DNA of 64,000 bases from Allobosea sp. BK604 (GCF_004341515.1 NZ_SLZF01000015.1:62001-126000); one strand, 5' to 3'; positions 27,100-36,401 are shown, counted from the stretch's first letter. Numbers and translations are program-made. Notes: generated by a model not told the origin, from the sequence alone.

Positions 27100-27981
27100 T
27101 TAGGTGCGCCCGCGCAGCAAATGGATGATGCCGGAGAAATCCGTGCTGCCTTCGCCCCAGGCATTATGCAGCCCGTAGAGTTGCGCCGCGGCGGCGCCGA
27201 GCGGTGTCGAGGCGCCCGCGGCCTGCGCCGCCTCCTGCGACAGCTTGAGGTCCTTCAGCATGAGCGCCGAGGCGAAGCCGGCCTTGTAGCTGTTATTGGC
27301 TGGCGAGTTCGGCACGGGGCCCGGCACGGGGCAATAGGTCGTCAGCGACCAGCATTGGCCGGATGAGGTCGAGGCGACATCGTAGAGCGCCTCATGCGAC
27401 AGGCCGAGCTTCTCGGCCAGCACGAAGGCCTCGCAGACGCCGATCATCGAGATGCCCAGGATCATGTTGTTGCAGATCTTGGCGACCTGGCCGTTGCCGG
27501 CCGGGCCGCAATGCACGACGCGCCGGCCCATATGGGCGAGGATTTCCTCGCCCTTGCCGAAGGCCTCTTCCGAGCCGCCGACCATGAAGGTCAGGGTCGC
27601 CCCCCTGGCGCCGCCGACACCGCCGGAGACCGGGGCATCGAGCGACAGGCAGCTCAATTCGGCCGCCATCGCATGGGCCTTGCGCGCTGAATCGACATCG
27701 ATGGTCGAGCAGTCGATCAAGAGGGTACCGGGCTTCACCACCGGCAGGATATCGGCCCAGACGCTGAGCACATGCTTGCCGGCCGGCAGCATGGTCACGA
27801 TGATCTCGGCGGTCTTCGCGGCTTCCTGCGCGGAGGTGGCGAGACCGACGCCGAGATGGGCGGCGGTTTCCATCGAGGACTGCACGAGATCGAAGGCGAC
27901 GACCTTGTACTGCGCCTTGACGAGATTGCCGGCCATCGGCGCGCCCATATTGCCGAGTCCGATGAAGGCGATATTGGTCAT
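27100..27981 (-). CDS. mmsB: 3-hydroxyisobutyrate dehydrogenase
   Basis: The enzyme oxidises 3-hydroxyisobutyrate to methylmalonate semialdehyde with NAD+ in valine breakdown. The 293 residues show the N-terminal Rossmann motif and family signature IAFIGLGNMGAPMAGNL, DAPVSGGVGGARGATLTFMVGG (substrate site) and the catalytic lysine region GNGQVAKICNNMILGISM. Downstream genes in the metabolic sense, the acyl-CoA dehydrogenase and mmsA, lie immediately upstream on the same strand, which supports the assignment. Confidence 0.95.
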   Translation of the reverse strand: MTNIAFIGLGNMGAPMAGNLVKAQYKVVAFDLVQSSMETAAHLGVGLATSAQEAAKTAEIIVTMLPAGKHVLSVWADILPVVKPGTLLIDCSTIDVDSARKAHAMAAELSCLSLDAPVSGGVGGARGATLTFMVGGSEEAFGKGEEILAHMGRRVVHCGPAGNGQVAKICNNMILGISMIGVCEAFVLAEKLGLSHEALYDVASTSSGQCWSLTTYCPVPGPVPNSPANNSYKAGFASALMLKDLKLSQEAAQAAGASTPLGAAAAQLYGLHNAWGEGSTDFSGIIHLLRGRT

Positions 27982-28013
27982 GGTCGTCTCTCCCCTCTAG
28001 CCGTTATGTCGCG

Positions 28014-28030
28014 GTCGGACTCGAACCGAC
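28014..28030 (-). other. tRNA T-arm-like remnant
   Basis: On the minus strand, GTCGG TTCGAGT CCGAC is a perfect 5-bp stem with a 7-base loop matching the tRNA T-arm consensus (TTCRANY). No matching acceptor 5' half, D-arm or clear anticodon arm was found upstream, so this is at most a fragment, in the 87-bp gap between the acyl-CoA dehydrogenase and mmsB. Confidence 0.35.
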
Positions 28031-28068
28031 GATCTCTGAGACCCCAAGGCCCGGACTGACGCCGTTTC

Positions 28069-29217
28069 TCAATTGCCCTTGGCGCGCCCTACCAAACCAC
28101 GCGCCACGATCATCCGCATCACCTCGTTGGTGCCTTCGAGGATCTGGTGGACGCGCAGGTCGCGCACGATCTTCTCGATGCCGTAATCGGCGAGATAGCC
28201 ATAGCCGCCATGGATCTGCAGCGCCTGGTTGGCGACCTCGAAGCCGCTATCGGTGGCGACGCGCTTGGCCATCGCGCACAGCTTCGTTGCGTCCGGCGCC
28301 TTTTCGTCCAGCGCCGAGGCCGCCCGCCACAGGAAGGTCCGCGCCATCTCCAGCTCGGTCGCCATGTCGGCGAGCTTGAACTGCAGCGCCTGGAAATCGG
28401 CGATGCGGGCGCCGAAGGCCTTTCGCTCCTGCGCATAGGCCAGGGCCTTGTCGAGCGCGGCCTGCGCCCCACCGAGCGAGCAGGCGCCGATATTGAGCCG
28501 TCCGCCATCGAGCCCGGCCATCGCGATCTTGAAGCCGATGCCCTCGGGCCCCAGCCGGTTGGCGACAGGGACGCGGCAATTCTCGAAGATCACCGCCCGC
28601 GTCGGCTGGGCGTTCCAGCCCATTTTCTTTTCGTTGGCGCCGAAGGACAGGCCGGCCGTGCCCTTTTCGACGACCAGCGTCGAGATGCCGGACGGGCCGG
28701 CTTCGCCGGTGCGGACCATCACGACATAGAGATCGGAGACACCCGCGCCGGAGATGAACTGCTTCTGGCCGTCGAGCACATAGTGGTCGCCATCCCGCAC
28801 TGCCCTGGTCTTCAGCGCGGCGGCATCGGAGCCGGCACCAGGCTCGGTCAGGCAATAGCTCGCCAGATGCTCCATCGAGCACAGCTTCGGCAGGAAGGCC
28901 TGGCGCTGCTCGTCCGAGCCGTAGCGGTCGATCATCCAGGCGCACATGTTGTGGATCGAGATATAGGCCGCGACGGTTGGGCAGCCCGTCGCCAGCGCCT
29001 CGAAGATCAGCGCCGCGTCGAGCCGGGAAAGGCCGGAGCCGCCGACATCCTCGGCAATGTAGATGCCGCCCATGCCGAGCGCCGCCGCCTGGCGCATCTC
29101 CTCGACCGGAAAATGCTTCTCCTCGTCCCAGCGCACGGCGTGGGGCGCGAGCGTCTCCTTGGAGAAGCTCGCCGCCATGTCACGGATCGCGATCTGGTCT
29201 TCGGTGAGGGAGAACAT
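28069..29217 (-). CDS. Acyl-CoA dehydrogenase, probably isobutyryl-CoA dehydrogenase
   Basis: The 382-residue FAD enzyme has the acyl-CoA dehydrogenase signatures YCLTEPGAGSDAAALKT (about 116-132) and QIHGGYGYLADYGIEKIVRDLRVHQILEGTNEVMR. The Glu in the ILEGTNE segment corresponds to the position of the catalytic base in short-chain members. Its place between mmsB and mmsA points to the isobutyryl-CoA step of valine degradation, giving methacrylyl-CoA. Isobutyryl specificity is inferred from context only; 2-methyl-branched or short straight-chain substrates are possible. No enoyl-CoA hydratase or 3-hydroxyisobutyryl-CoA hydrolase gene is next to it. Confidence 0.9.
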   Translation of the reverse strand: MFSLTEDQIAIRDMAASFSKETLAPHAVRWDEEKHFPVEEMRQAAALGMGGIYIAEDVGGSGLSRLDAALIFEALATGCPTVAAYISIHNMCAWMIDRYGSDEQRQAFLPKLCSMEHLASYCLTEPGAGSDAAALKTRAVRDGDHYVLDGQKQFISGAGVSDLYVVMVRTGEAGPSGISTLVVEKGTAGLSFGANEKKMGWNAQPTRAVIFENCRVPVANRLGPEGIGFKIAMAGLDGGRLNIGACSLGGAQAALDKALAYAQERKAFGARIADFQALQFKLADMATELEMARTFLWRAASALDEKAPDATKLCAMAKRVATDSGFEVANQALQIHGGYGYLADYGIEKIVRDLRVHQILEGTNEVMRMIVARGLVGRAKGN

Positions 29218-29242
29218 GGCCTGATCTCCGTCGACCGAAGCC

Positions 29243-30739
29243 TCAACCCATCGTCGGGATGACGAAGCTCGCGCCGTCCTTGATGCCGCTCGGCCAGCGC
29301 GCCGTCACCGTCTTGGTCTTGGTGTAGAAGCGGATCGAGTCCGGACCATGCTGGTTGAGATCGCCGAAGGCCGAGCGCTTCCAGCCGCCGAAGGTGTAGT
29401 AGGCCAGCGGCACCGGGATCGGGACGTTGATGCCGACCATGCCGACCTGGACCTTCGAGGCGAAGTCGCGGGCGGCGTCGCCGTCGCGGGTGAAGATCGC
29501 GGTGCCGTTGCCGTATTCGTGGTCGTTGGTGAGCTTCAGCGCCTCGTCATAGCTGCCGGCGCGCAGCACCGAGAGAACGGGGCCGAAGATCTCCTCCTTG
29601 TAGACGCGCATGTCCTTGGTGACATGGTCGAACAGGCAGCCGCCGACATAGAAGCCGTTCTCATAGCCCTGCATCTTGAAGTCGCGACCGTCGACGACGA
29701 GCTTGGCGCCCTCCTCGATGCCGATATCGACATAGGACTTGATCTTTTCCATCGCCGCCCTGGTGACGACCGGGCCGTAATCGGCGGAGGAATCGGTGGA
29801 TGGGCCGATCTTCAGGCTCTCGACGCGCGGGATCAGCCGCTTGACCAGCTCGTCGGCGGTGGCCTTGCCGACCGGGACCGCGACCGAGATCGCCATGCAG
29901 CGTTCGCCGGCCGAGCCGTAGCCGGCGCCGATCAGTGCATCGACCGCCTGGTCCATGTCGGCATCGGGCATGATGATCATGTGGTTCTTGGCGCCGCCGA
30001 AGCACTGCACGCGCTTACCCGCCGCGCAGCCGCGGCTATAGATGTACTCCGCGATCGGGGTCGAGCCGACAAAGCCGACCGCCTTGATATCGGGATCGTC
30101 GAGGATGGCGTCGACCGCCTCCTTGTCGCCGTTGACGACGTTGAAGATGCCGGCGGGGCCGCCGGCCTCGATGAAGAGCTCGGCGAGGCGCATCGGCACG
30201 CCGGGATCGCGCTCGGACGGCTTCAGGATGAAGGCATTGCCGCAGGCGATGGCGGGGCCGAGCTTCCAGAGCGGGATCATCGCCGGGAAATTGAACGGGG
30301 TGATGCCGGCGCAGACGCCGAGCGGCTGGCGCAGCGAATAGATGTCGATGCCCGGGCCGGCGCCGTCCGTGAACTCACCCTTCATCAGGTTAGGCACGCC
30401 GAGCGAGAACTCGACCACCTCGACGCCGCGCTGGATGTCGCCCTTGGCGTCGGCGATGGTCTTGCCGTGCTCGCGGGCGAGCAACTCGGCGAGCTCGTCA
30501 TTGTTCTGCGCGATCAGGTCGAGGAATTTCATCAGCACGCGGGCGCGGCGCTGCGGGTTGACCGCGGCCCATTTCGGCTGCGCCGCGGCGGCATTCTCGA
30601 CGGCGGCGCGAACCTCGGCCGGGGAGGCGAGGGCGACCTTGCCAATCACCGAGCCATCCATCGGCTGGTAGATGTCGGAGGTCCGTCCGGAGGTACCGGC
30701 GACCTGCTTGCCGCCGATGAAATGTCCGACCTGACGCAT
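29243..30739 (-). CDS. mmsA: Methylmalonate-semialdehyde dehydrogenase (CoA-acylating)
   Basis: MmsA converts methylmalonate semialdehyde to propionyl-CoA with NAD+ and CoA, ending valine (and part of thymine) catabolism. The 498 residues follow the aldehyde dehydrogenase fold. TPFNFPAMIPLWKLGPAIACGNAF is at 147-170, and AGERCMAISVAVPVG contains the catalytic C281. The glutamate of classical aldehyde dehydrogenases is replaced by the family's CFGGAKNHMIIMPDAD (247-261), typical of CoA-acylating MmsA. It is followed after 25 bp by the acyl-CoA dehydrogenase and is divergent from a LysR gene. Confidence 0.97.
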   Translation of the reverse strand: MRQVGHFIGGKQVAGTSGRTSDIYQPMDGSVIGKVALASPAEVRAAVENAAAAQPKWAAVNPQRRARVLMKFLDLIAQNNDELAELLAREHGKTIADAKGDIQRGVEVVEFSLGVPNLMKGEFTDGAGPGIDIYSLRQPLGVCAGITPFNFPAMIPLWKLGPAIACGNAFILKPSERDPGVPMRLAELFIEAGGPAGIFNVVNGDKEAVDAILDDPDIKAVGFVGSTPIAEYIYSRGCAAGKRVQCFGGAKNHMIIMPDADMDQAVDALIGAGYGSAGERCMAISVAVPVGKATADELVKRLIPRVESLKIGPSTDSSADYGPVVTRAAMEKIKSYVDIGIEEGAKLVVDGRDFKMQGYENGFYVGGCLFDHVTKDMRVYKEEIFGPVLSVLRAGSYDEALKLTNDHEYGNGTAIFTRDGDAARDFASKVQVGMVGINVPIPVPLAYYTFGGWKRSAFGDLNQHGPDSIRFYTKTKTVTARWPSGIKDGASFVIPTMG

Positions 30740-30865
30740 GGCGCCCTCCCTACGAATTGCTGTGATGCCCTGAAGTCGGCTTCCTCTACCATTCTCGTTT
30801 GCGCACGGCTATAGCGATATCGGATTGCCTGCCGTGCGAAAAAACAAATACCGGAGAGGGCTCCC

Positions 30866-31807
30866 ATGGAACGCTTCGACTGGGACGATCTACGCTTCTT
30901 CCTTGCCGTCGCGCGCTCGGGCCGCCTGACGGCGGCGGCGCGGCGGCTCGGCGCCGACCATGCCACGGTCTCGCGCCGTGTCACGTCGCTGGAGGAGTCG
31001 CTCAAGGCAAAGCTCTTCGAACGCCGTCCACAGGGCTACACGCTGACGCCGCATGGCGAGCGCCTGCTCGCCAAGGCCGAGAGCATGGAGACCGAGGCGC
31101 TGGCGATCCAGAGCGATATTGGCGGCGCCGACATGGCGCTGGCCGGCACGGTCCGCATCGGTGCGCCTGACGGCTTCGGCTCGACCTTCCTGGCGCCGCG
31201 CCTCGCCAAGCTCGCCGCCGCCTATCCCGGCCTCGAGCTCCAGCTCATCGCGATGCCGCGCCTGCTCTCGCTCTCGAAGCGCGAGGCCGATGTCGCGATC
31301 ACGCTCGCCCCGCCGAAAGAGGGCAAGGTCGTCGCCCGCAAGCTCTGCGACTACCGGCTCGGCCTCTACGCCTCGCAGGACTATCTCGACGCGATGCCGA
31401 AGATCACGGCGCCGGACGATCTCTTCGCCCATCGCATCGTCGGTTATATCGACGATCTGATCTTCACGCCGGAGCTCGACTATCTCGACGAGATCGCCAA
31501 GGGCCTGCGGGCCCAGGTGCAGAGCTCCAGTGTGATCGCCCAGATGAATGCTGTGATCGCCGGCACGGGCATCGGCGTCATCCATCACTTCATGGCCGAA
31601 GGCGAGATACGGCTCGTGCCGGTGTTGCCGCAGCGCGTCGCGATCACGCGGTCCTTCTGGCTGCTGGTCCATGCCGACCTGAAGGACGTCGCCCGCGTCC
31701 GCGCCATCGTCGATTTCATCGCGCGCGAGACCAAGGCCGCGCGTGCGCTTCTGATGGGGGAGCAACCTGCGGAAGCGGTCGTGCGGCAGGTCCGGGCGGT
31801 CGGTTGA
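30866..31807 (+). CDS. LysR family transcriptional regulator (divergent from mmsA)
   Basis: The 313-residue protein has the LysR winged helix at the N-terminus (DLRFFLAVARSGRLTAAARRLGADHATVSRRVTSLEE, about 8-44) and a periplasmic-binding-protein-like effector domain from about residue 93. It is divergently transcribed from mmsA across 126 bp. By the usual LysR logic it probably controls the valine-degradation genes and itself. The effector is unknown. Confidence 0.92.
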   Translation: MERFDWDDLRFFLAVARSGRLTAAARRLGADHATVSRRVTSLEESLKAKLFERRPQGYTLTPHGERLLAKAESMETEALAIQSDIGGADMALAGTVRIGAPDGFGSTFLAPRLAKLAAAYPGLELQLIAMPRLLSLSKREADVAITLAPPKEGKVVARKLCDYRLGLYASQDYLDAMPKITAPDDLFAHRIVGYIDDLIFTPELDYLDEIAKGLRAQVQSSSVIAQMNAVIAGTGIGVIHHFMAEGEIRLVPVLPQRVAITRSFWLLVHADLKDVARVRAIVDFIARETKAARALLMGEQPAEAVVRQVRAVG

Positions 31808-31829
31808 ACGCTCCTGCGCCGCCTGCCTC

Positions 31830-33134
31830 TCAGGCGGCTGCCAGGCAGACCCGGTTGCGGCCCTGTTCCTTCGCTGCATAGAGCGCGCGGTCGGCGGCGC
31901 GCAGGCAATGGTCGAAGCTGTCTTCCGGGTCCGCTTCGGCAACGCCGATCGAGGCGGTGACCGAGAGCGTCTCGGCGCCGACTTTCAATGCGGCATGCGA
32001 GATATCCAGCCGGATATGGTCGCTGAAGCGCATCGCCGCGGCCGGATCCATTCCTGGAAACAGAATGGCGAACTCCTCGCCACCGAGCCGCGCGAGCAGG
32101 TTGCCGGTTCCCTGGACCGAATCCGCCAGGCAGCGCGCGACCAGCTCGAGCACCTGATCGCCGACGCCATGGCCATGCGTGTCGTTGATCGCCTTGAAAT
32201 GGTCGATGTCGAGAATGGCGACCGCGCTCACCGGGCGCGCCTTCACCGAGTTCATGAGTTTCGGGCCGTTCTCGAAGAAATGCCGGCGGTTGAACAGGCC
32301 GGTGAGATGGTCCCGCGACGCCAGTTCCTGCAACTGCCTCAGTTGCAGCAGCGTGTCGGCATTATTGGCGATCCGGCATTGCAGCTCTTCGGGCATGAAC
32401 GGCCGGGAGATGAAATCGTTGGCTCCGGCCTTCAGAAATCCGGCCGAGACGGCAAGGTCGTTCGTTGACGAGACCCCGATCACGCGCACCTTGTCGGGCG
32501 CGATCATGCGGCGGATCTTGCGGGTCAGCTCGTAGCCGTTGATGTCCGGCATGTTGTAGTCGGAAATCACGATCTGGATGTCGGGATTGGCCGCCAGCAG
32601 CGACAGCGCCTCCGCGCCCGAGCCCGCCTCGACCACCGAATATTGCTGGACCGCCAGCATCCGGGCGAGATGCTTGCGCGCGACGCTGATGTCGTCGACC
32701 ACGAGGATGCGCGTCTCGCGGTTGGTCAGGGCGCGTCTTACCGCGGTGACCAGCGTCTCCAGCGCGAATTCGTTGTTCTTCAGGACATAGTCGATGACGT
32801 CGCGCTCCATGATCCGGCTGCGCGTCTGGACGTCGAAACTCCCCGTGAAGACGATCGTTGGGATGCCACGCTGGACGGTGAAGTCGATCGCCTCGCCATC
32901 GGGAGCGTCCGGCAGGTTGAGGTCGACCACCGCGATCCCATAGGCGTCTGGTTCCTCGGTGACCACCTCGTGCAACTCGTTCAGTGAGGCGCAGGTCACG
33001 ACGGGCAGGCCGATCTCGTCGGAGAGAAGTTTGTGCAGTGCCTTCGAGAAAGTCTTCGAGTCTTCGACGATGAGAAGCTTGCGCGAATCGGCGACCGGCT
33101 CGGATTTGTGGCGAACGGCGGCGCGATACTTCAT
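31830..33134 (-). CDS. PleD-like response regulator diguanylate cyclase (REC-REC-GGDEF)
   Basis: The 434-residue protein has two receiver domains and a GGDEF domain. The first receiver has acceptor D71 (VVDLNLPD) after an acidic pair at E24-D25. The second has D192 (VISDYNMPDING) after VVDD at 145-148 and ends in the signal Lys/Arg region FISRPF. The cyclase domain has GGEEF at 351-355, which is catalytically competent. The inhibitory RxxD site five residues upstream is not present (the segment reads QGTGNLLARL), so product inhibition may be weak. PleD of Caulobacter has the same domain order. No kinase gene is adjacent. Confidence 0.95.
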   Translation of the reverse strand: MKYRAAVRHKSEPVADSRKLLIVEDSKTFSKALHKLLSDEIGLPVVTCASLNELHEVVTEEPDAYGIAVVDLNLPDAPDGEAIDFTVQRGIPTIVFTGSFDVQTRSRIMERDVIDYVLKNNEFALETLVTAVRRALTNRETRILVVDDISVARKHLARMLAVQQYSVVEAGSGAEALSLLAANPDIQIVISDYNMPDINGYELTRKIRRMIAPDKVRVIGVSSTNDLAVSAGFLKAGANDFISRPFMPEELQCRIANNADTLLQLRQLQELASRDHLTGLFNRRHFFENGPKLMNSVKARPVSAVAILDIDHFKAINDTHGHGVGDQVLELVARCLADSVQGTGNLLARLGGEEFAILFPGMDPAAAMRFSDHIRLDISHAALKVGAETLSVTASIGVAEADPEDSFDHCLRAADRALYAAKEQGRNRVCLAAA

Positions 33135-33302
33135 CGCGGAATCCTTACGAAACGTACTGGCAACTCACTCGGCCGAAACGGCAGGCAAATCAGTCGTCGG
33201 GACAGCCACGCACCTCCCGGCTACGGTCGAAACTGATCAAATGCGGTAAAAGCTGGATTAACTTTGGGTCACGGCAGGCGGCCTTGCCTGCGGCCGGCAG
33301 CT

Positions 33303-35051
33303 TTAGATCCGCCAGGGCAGGACATTGTCCGGCAGGCGCCTGGCGCTGAGATCGAGCAGCAGCATCACCGCGAGGATGACGACCGAGGCGCTGATCGCGA
33401 TCGCCGCCGCCTCGCCGGCGAGCCCGGCTTCCTTCAGGCTGAACAGCACCACGCCGAGCGTCTCGGTGCCGGACGACCAGAGCAGCGCCGAGACGGTGAG
33501 CTCGTTGAAGGCGACGAGGAAGACCATCAGCGCGCTCACCGTCGCGGCCGGGGCCAGGATCGGCGCCACGATGAAGCGCAGCATCTGCCAGAGCGTGACG
33601 CCGTCGAGCTTCGCCGCCTCTTCGTGATGCGCCTCGATCTGCGCCATCGCCGCGACCGGCGCTTTCAGCGCCAGTGGCATGAAGCGGGCGAGATAGGCGA
33701 AGAGGATGATGAAAGGCGTCGCGTAGATGCTGACGCCGATCAGCGGCAGCGGCTTCAGGAACATCAGGATGCAGGCGATGGCGAGCACGACGCCGGGCAG
33801 CGCGTAGGGCAACTCTATGACCAGCTCGACGACGCGCCTGAGCTTGCCCATGCGCCGCTCCAGCGCATAGGCGAAGGCGATCGAGAGGAAGGCCAGGATC
33901 ACCGCCGCCGAGGCGGCGAAGAGGAAGGAGTTGCGGAAGGCGCGAACCGTCACGTTCTGGCGCAGCAGCACCTCGGCGAATTTGTCGAAGGTCAACGTCT
34001 GCCAGGAGAGCGCGACGCCGAGGGCGGGCGTCAAGGCCTCGCTCAGCAGCGCCAGGAAGGGCAGTCCGAGCTTGAGCAGAAGCAGGAACCAGAGCCCGCC
34101 GGCAACGAAGGGCCGGGCGCGGCCGAGCCGCCAGAACGGCTCCAGCGGCCGCTCGATTTCGATCTTGCCGCCGGCGCGCCGCGTCGCCAGCATGCCGGCG
34201 ACGATGCCCAGGCCCGCGACGAGCGCGACCAGCAGCGAGAGCGCGGCGGCATCCGGCAGCCCGGCCGGGCCGAAGCTGGAGAGCCGACGATAGATCAGCG
34301 TCGGCAGGGTCAGGTAGTTCACCGGCAGGCCGAGCAGGGCCGGGATGCCGAAATTGCCGATACCGGCGACGAAGGCGATCAGCGCCGCTGCGATGATCTG
34401 CGGCCTGAGCACCGGCAAAAGGATGCGGGTGACGACCGTGAGCGGCGCCGCGCCTTCCATTTGCGCCGCCTCGACCAGCGAATGCGGCACGCTGCGCAGC
34501 CCGGTCCAGAGCGTGATCGCGACCAGCGGCGCATGGTGCAGCGCCATCACCAGGATGATGCCGCCGGAGCCGAGCAGCGGGTTCTGGGTGCCCGGGGCCG
34601 GCGAGAGGCCGAGCAACGCCAGCACCTGCGAATTCGGCGCGAACAGGCTGAGGAAGGCCAGCGCCGCCACCTGCGGCGCGATCATCATCGAGAAGACGAA
34701 GGCGAAGGCGAGCGGGCGCTTTCCGCGCACATCGGTGGTGGTGAGCAGCAGCGCCACCGTGCCGCCGATCAGCAGGGCGCCGAGCGCCGAGAAGCCGGCC
34801 GTCTCGAACGTATGCAGCGTCGCGGTGACCGCGGCCCGGCTGGTCATTTCCGTCAGCGCCGCGTCGGGCGCGAAATGCCAGCCCGGGGCGAAGGCGGCGA
34901 TGGCGAGCCGCAGGAAAGGCAGGGCGCCCAGCAGGAGGGCGCTGAGCAGGACGGCGACCGGCAGGAGCAGGCCTGCCGGAAGCGTCAGCCCCGGCGGAAA
35001 GGCCGGGCGGAAGCGGGCTTGCCGCGCATCTGCTGGAGCTGCCAGCGTCAT
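33303..35051 (-). CDS. Fused ABC transporter permease (FbpB/iron-type)
   Basis: The 582-residue protein contains two permease domains in tandem, about 12 membrane helices in all. Each has an EAA-type coupling loop: LVEAAQMEGAAPLTVVTRILLPVLRP and HHEEAAKLDGVTLWQMLRFIVAPILAP. This duplicated layout is typical of FbpB/ThiP/PhnU-like permeases for ferric iron, thiamine or 2-aminoethylphosphonate. Its partner binding-protein gene is 33 bp upstream. The expected ATPase gene does not follow: the next gene on this strand is the diguanylate cyclase. Confidence 0.92.
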   Translation of the reverse strand: MTLAAPADARQARFRPAFPPGLTLPAGLLLPVAVLLSALLLGALPFLRLAIAAFAPGWHFAPDAALTEMTSRAAVTATLHTFETAGFSALGALLIGGTVALLLTTTDVRGKRPLAFAFVFSMMIAPQVAALAFLSLFAPNSQVLALLGLSPAPGTQNPLLGSGGIILVMALHHAPLVAITLWTGLRSVPHSLVEAAQMEGAAPLTVVTRILLPVLRPQIIAAALIAFVAGIGNFGIPALLGLPVNYLTLPTLIYRRLSSFGPAGLPDAAALSLLVALVAGLGIVAGMLATRRAGGKIEIERPLEPFWRLGRARPFVAGGLWFLLLLKLGLPFLALLSEALTPALGVALSWQTLTFDKFAEVLLRQNVTVRAFRNSFLFAASAAVILAFLSIAFAYALERRMGKLRRVVELVIELPYALPGVVLAIACILMFLKPLPLIGVSIYATPFIILFAYLARFMPLALKAPVAAMAQIEAHHEEAAKLDGVTLWQMLRFIVAPILAPAATVSALMVFLVAFNELTVSALLWSSGTETLGVVLFSLKEAGLAGEAAAIAISASVVILAVMLLLDLSARRLPDNVLPWRI

Positions 35052-35084
35052 CGCGATGCGCTCAAGCCCGCTTCATCGCAAGCG

Positions 35085-36074
35085 TCACTCGAAGATCGCG
35101 CTGAAGCGCTTGCGCGAGGCAGCCTCGTCCGCGAGCGCCTTGCCGGCGTCGAAGGACATCAGCTTGATCGCGTCGCGGCCGGGATAGCCGGCCGGCAGGG
35201 CGACGTCCGGATGAGCGGCGACATAGCCCTGCTTCAGCGTCAGCGCCTGGCCGTCCTTGGACAGGATGAAGTCGATGAAGGCCTTGGCCGCTTCCGGGTT
35301 CTTGGTGCTCTTCAGGATCGCGACCGGCTCGCTGACCGAGGAGACGCCCTCCTTCGGGAAGACGAACTCGACCGGCGCGCCCTTGGCCTTCTCGCGGATC
35401 GGCATGAAGTCGACGATCATGCCGTAGAGCTTCTCGCCGGTGGCGACCTGGCGCAGGATGTCGCCATTGGCGCCGGCGGCGAGTGCGCCGTTCTTCTTCA
35501 GGTCCTCGTAGAAGCCCCAGCCGGCCGGCAGGTTGCTGGTCAGCGTGATCGTGTGGATCATCGCGGCGCCCGAGTTGAGCGGGCTCGGCATGGCGAGCTG
35601 GCCCTTGGCCTCGGCCTTGGTCAGGTCGAGCCAGCTCGTCGGCTTCATCGTCGCCTTGGTGTTGTAGACGATGCCGGTGGTGATCAGCTTGGTGGCGAAC
35701 CACATCTTCTGGGGATCGTGGATGCCGGCCGGATAGGCCGAGACATCGGCCTTGTCATAGGCGAGGAGGCGGTCCTCCTTCTTCAGGCCTTCCATCGTCA
35801 CCGCATCGGCGATCAGCAGCACGTCGGCCTGCGGCGCGCCGGCCTCGAACTCGGCGCGGAGCTTCGCCATGACGCGCGGCGTTCCGTCGCGGACGAAGCT
35901 GATGTCGACGTTGGGATATTTCGCCTTGAAGGCGTCGATCGTCTGCTGGGCGTCGGTATTGGGCTGGCTGGTATAAAGCACCAGCTTGCCTTCGACGGCG
36001 TTAGCCGGCTGCGACGCGAGGGCGCCCAGAGCAAGGCCGGCCGTAGCCAGCGCGATCACCGCTTTCGAACGCAT
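35085..36074 (-). CDS. Periplasmic ABC substrate-binding protein (Fbp/AEP-type)
   Basis: From the ATG at 36074 (AGGAG just upstream) the protein has 329 residues and a Sec signal peptide (MRSKAVIALATAGLALGALA, cleavage near ANA-VE). The mature part starts KLVLYTSQPNTDAQQTIDAFKAKYPNV, typical of family-1 binding proteins for ferric iron, spermidine or phosphonates. GIVYNTKATMKPTSWLDL is characteristic, but the two adjacent tyrosines of true FbpA are not obvious, so 2-aminoethylphosphonate or another small anion is equally possible. A longer open frame to 36356 lacks a ribosome site. Confidence 0.92.
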   Translation of the reverse strand: MRSKAVIALATAGLALGALASQPANAVEGKLVLYTSQPNTDAQQTIDAFKAKYPNVDISFVRDGTPRVMAKLRAEFEAGAPQADVLLIADAVTMEGLKKEDRLLAYDKADVSAYPAGIHDPQKMWFATKLITTGIVYNTKATMKPTSWLDLTKAEAKGQLAMPSPLNSGAAMIHTITLTSNLPAGWGFYEDLKKNGALAAGANGDILRQVATGEKLYGMIVDFMPIREKAKGAPVEFVFPKEGVSSVSEPVAILKSTKNPEAAKAFIDFILSKDGQALTLKQGYVAAHPDVALPAGYPGRDAIKLMSFDAGKALADEAASRKRFSAIFE

Positions 36075-36401
36075 GTTTCTCTCCTGTCCGGATGCCCGAT
36101 CGGGCCAAGCGGTCGCGGTAGACCAGCCATATGACACATCCGTGAATGTGCGGCTCGGCTGCACGCGAGCGTTTCCAGCCCAAGCCGAGGCGCAACGCAA
36201 CCGGATTTTGGCCCGTGCCATGCCAAAGATGCATTTTTTGATGCCGGCTAAGGTCATACGATGGCCACCGGCGCGGAATAATCTTCGAGCATTCGTGCAG
36301 GCCGCCCCGGCGCATGACCCGCTTGACCGCACCGGAACTGCGCCGCAGGGTCGCACGTCCCTACGAAGCAGAGTTCACCGCAGCAATTCCGCAGGATCGC
36401 C
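36075..36401. other. Divergent promoter region between the ABC binding-protein gene and tal
   Basis: This 327-bp stretch has no convincing gene. It contains an inverted repeat, CACAT-N6-ATGTG, at 36135-36150, about 60 bp upstream of the binding-protein start and possibly an operator. A T-rich patch lies near 36229-36241. Nothing else was recognised. Confidence 0.5.

Noticed and set aside
28005..28080. A complete tRNA gene at the T-arm-like site
   Set aside because: Only the T-arm is convincing. No acceptor 5' half, D-arm or 7-base anticodon loop could be placed upstream at tRNA distances.
33264..36134. A 956-codon open frame on the plus strand opposite the ABC importer genes
   Set aside because: Antisense to a clear permease and binding protein. 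The product is Arg/Gln/Glu-rich with no domain.
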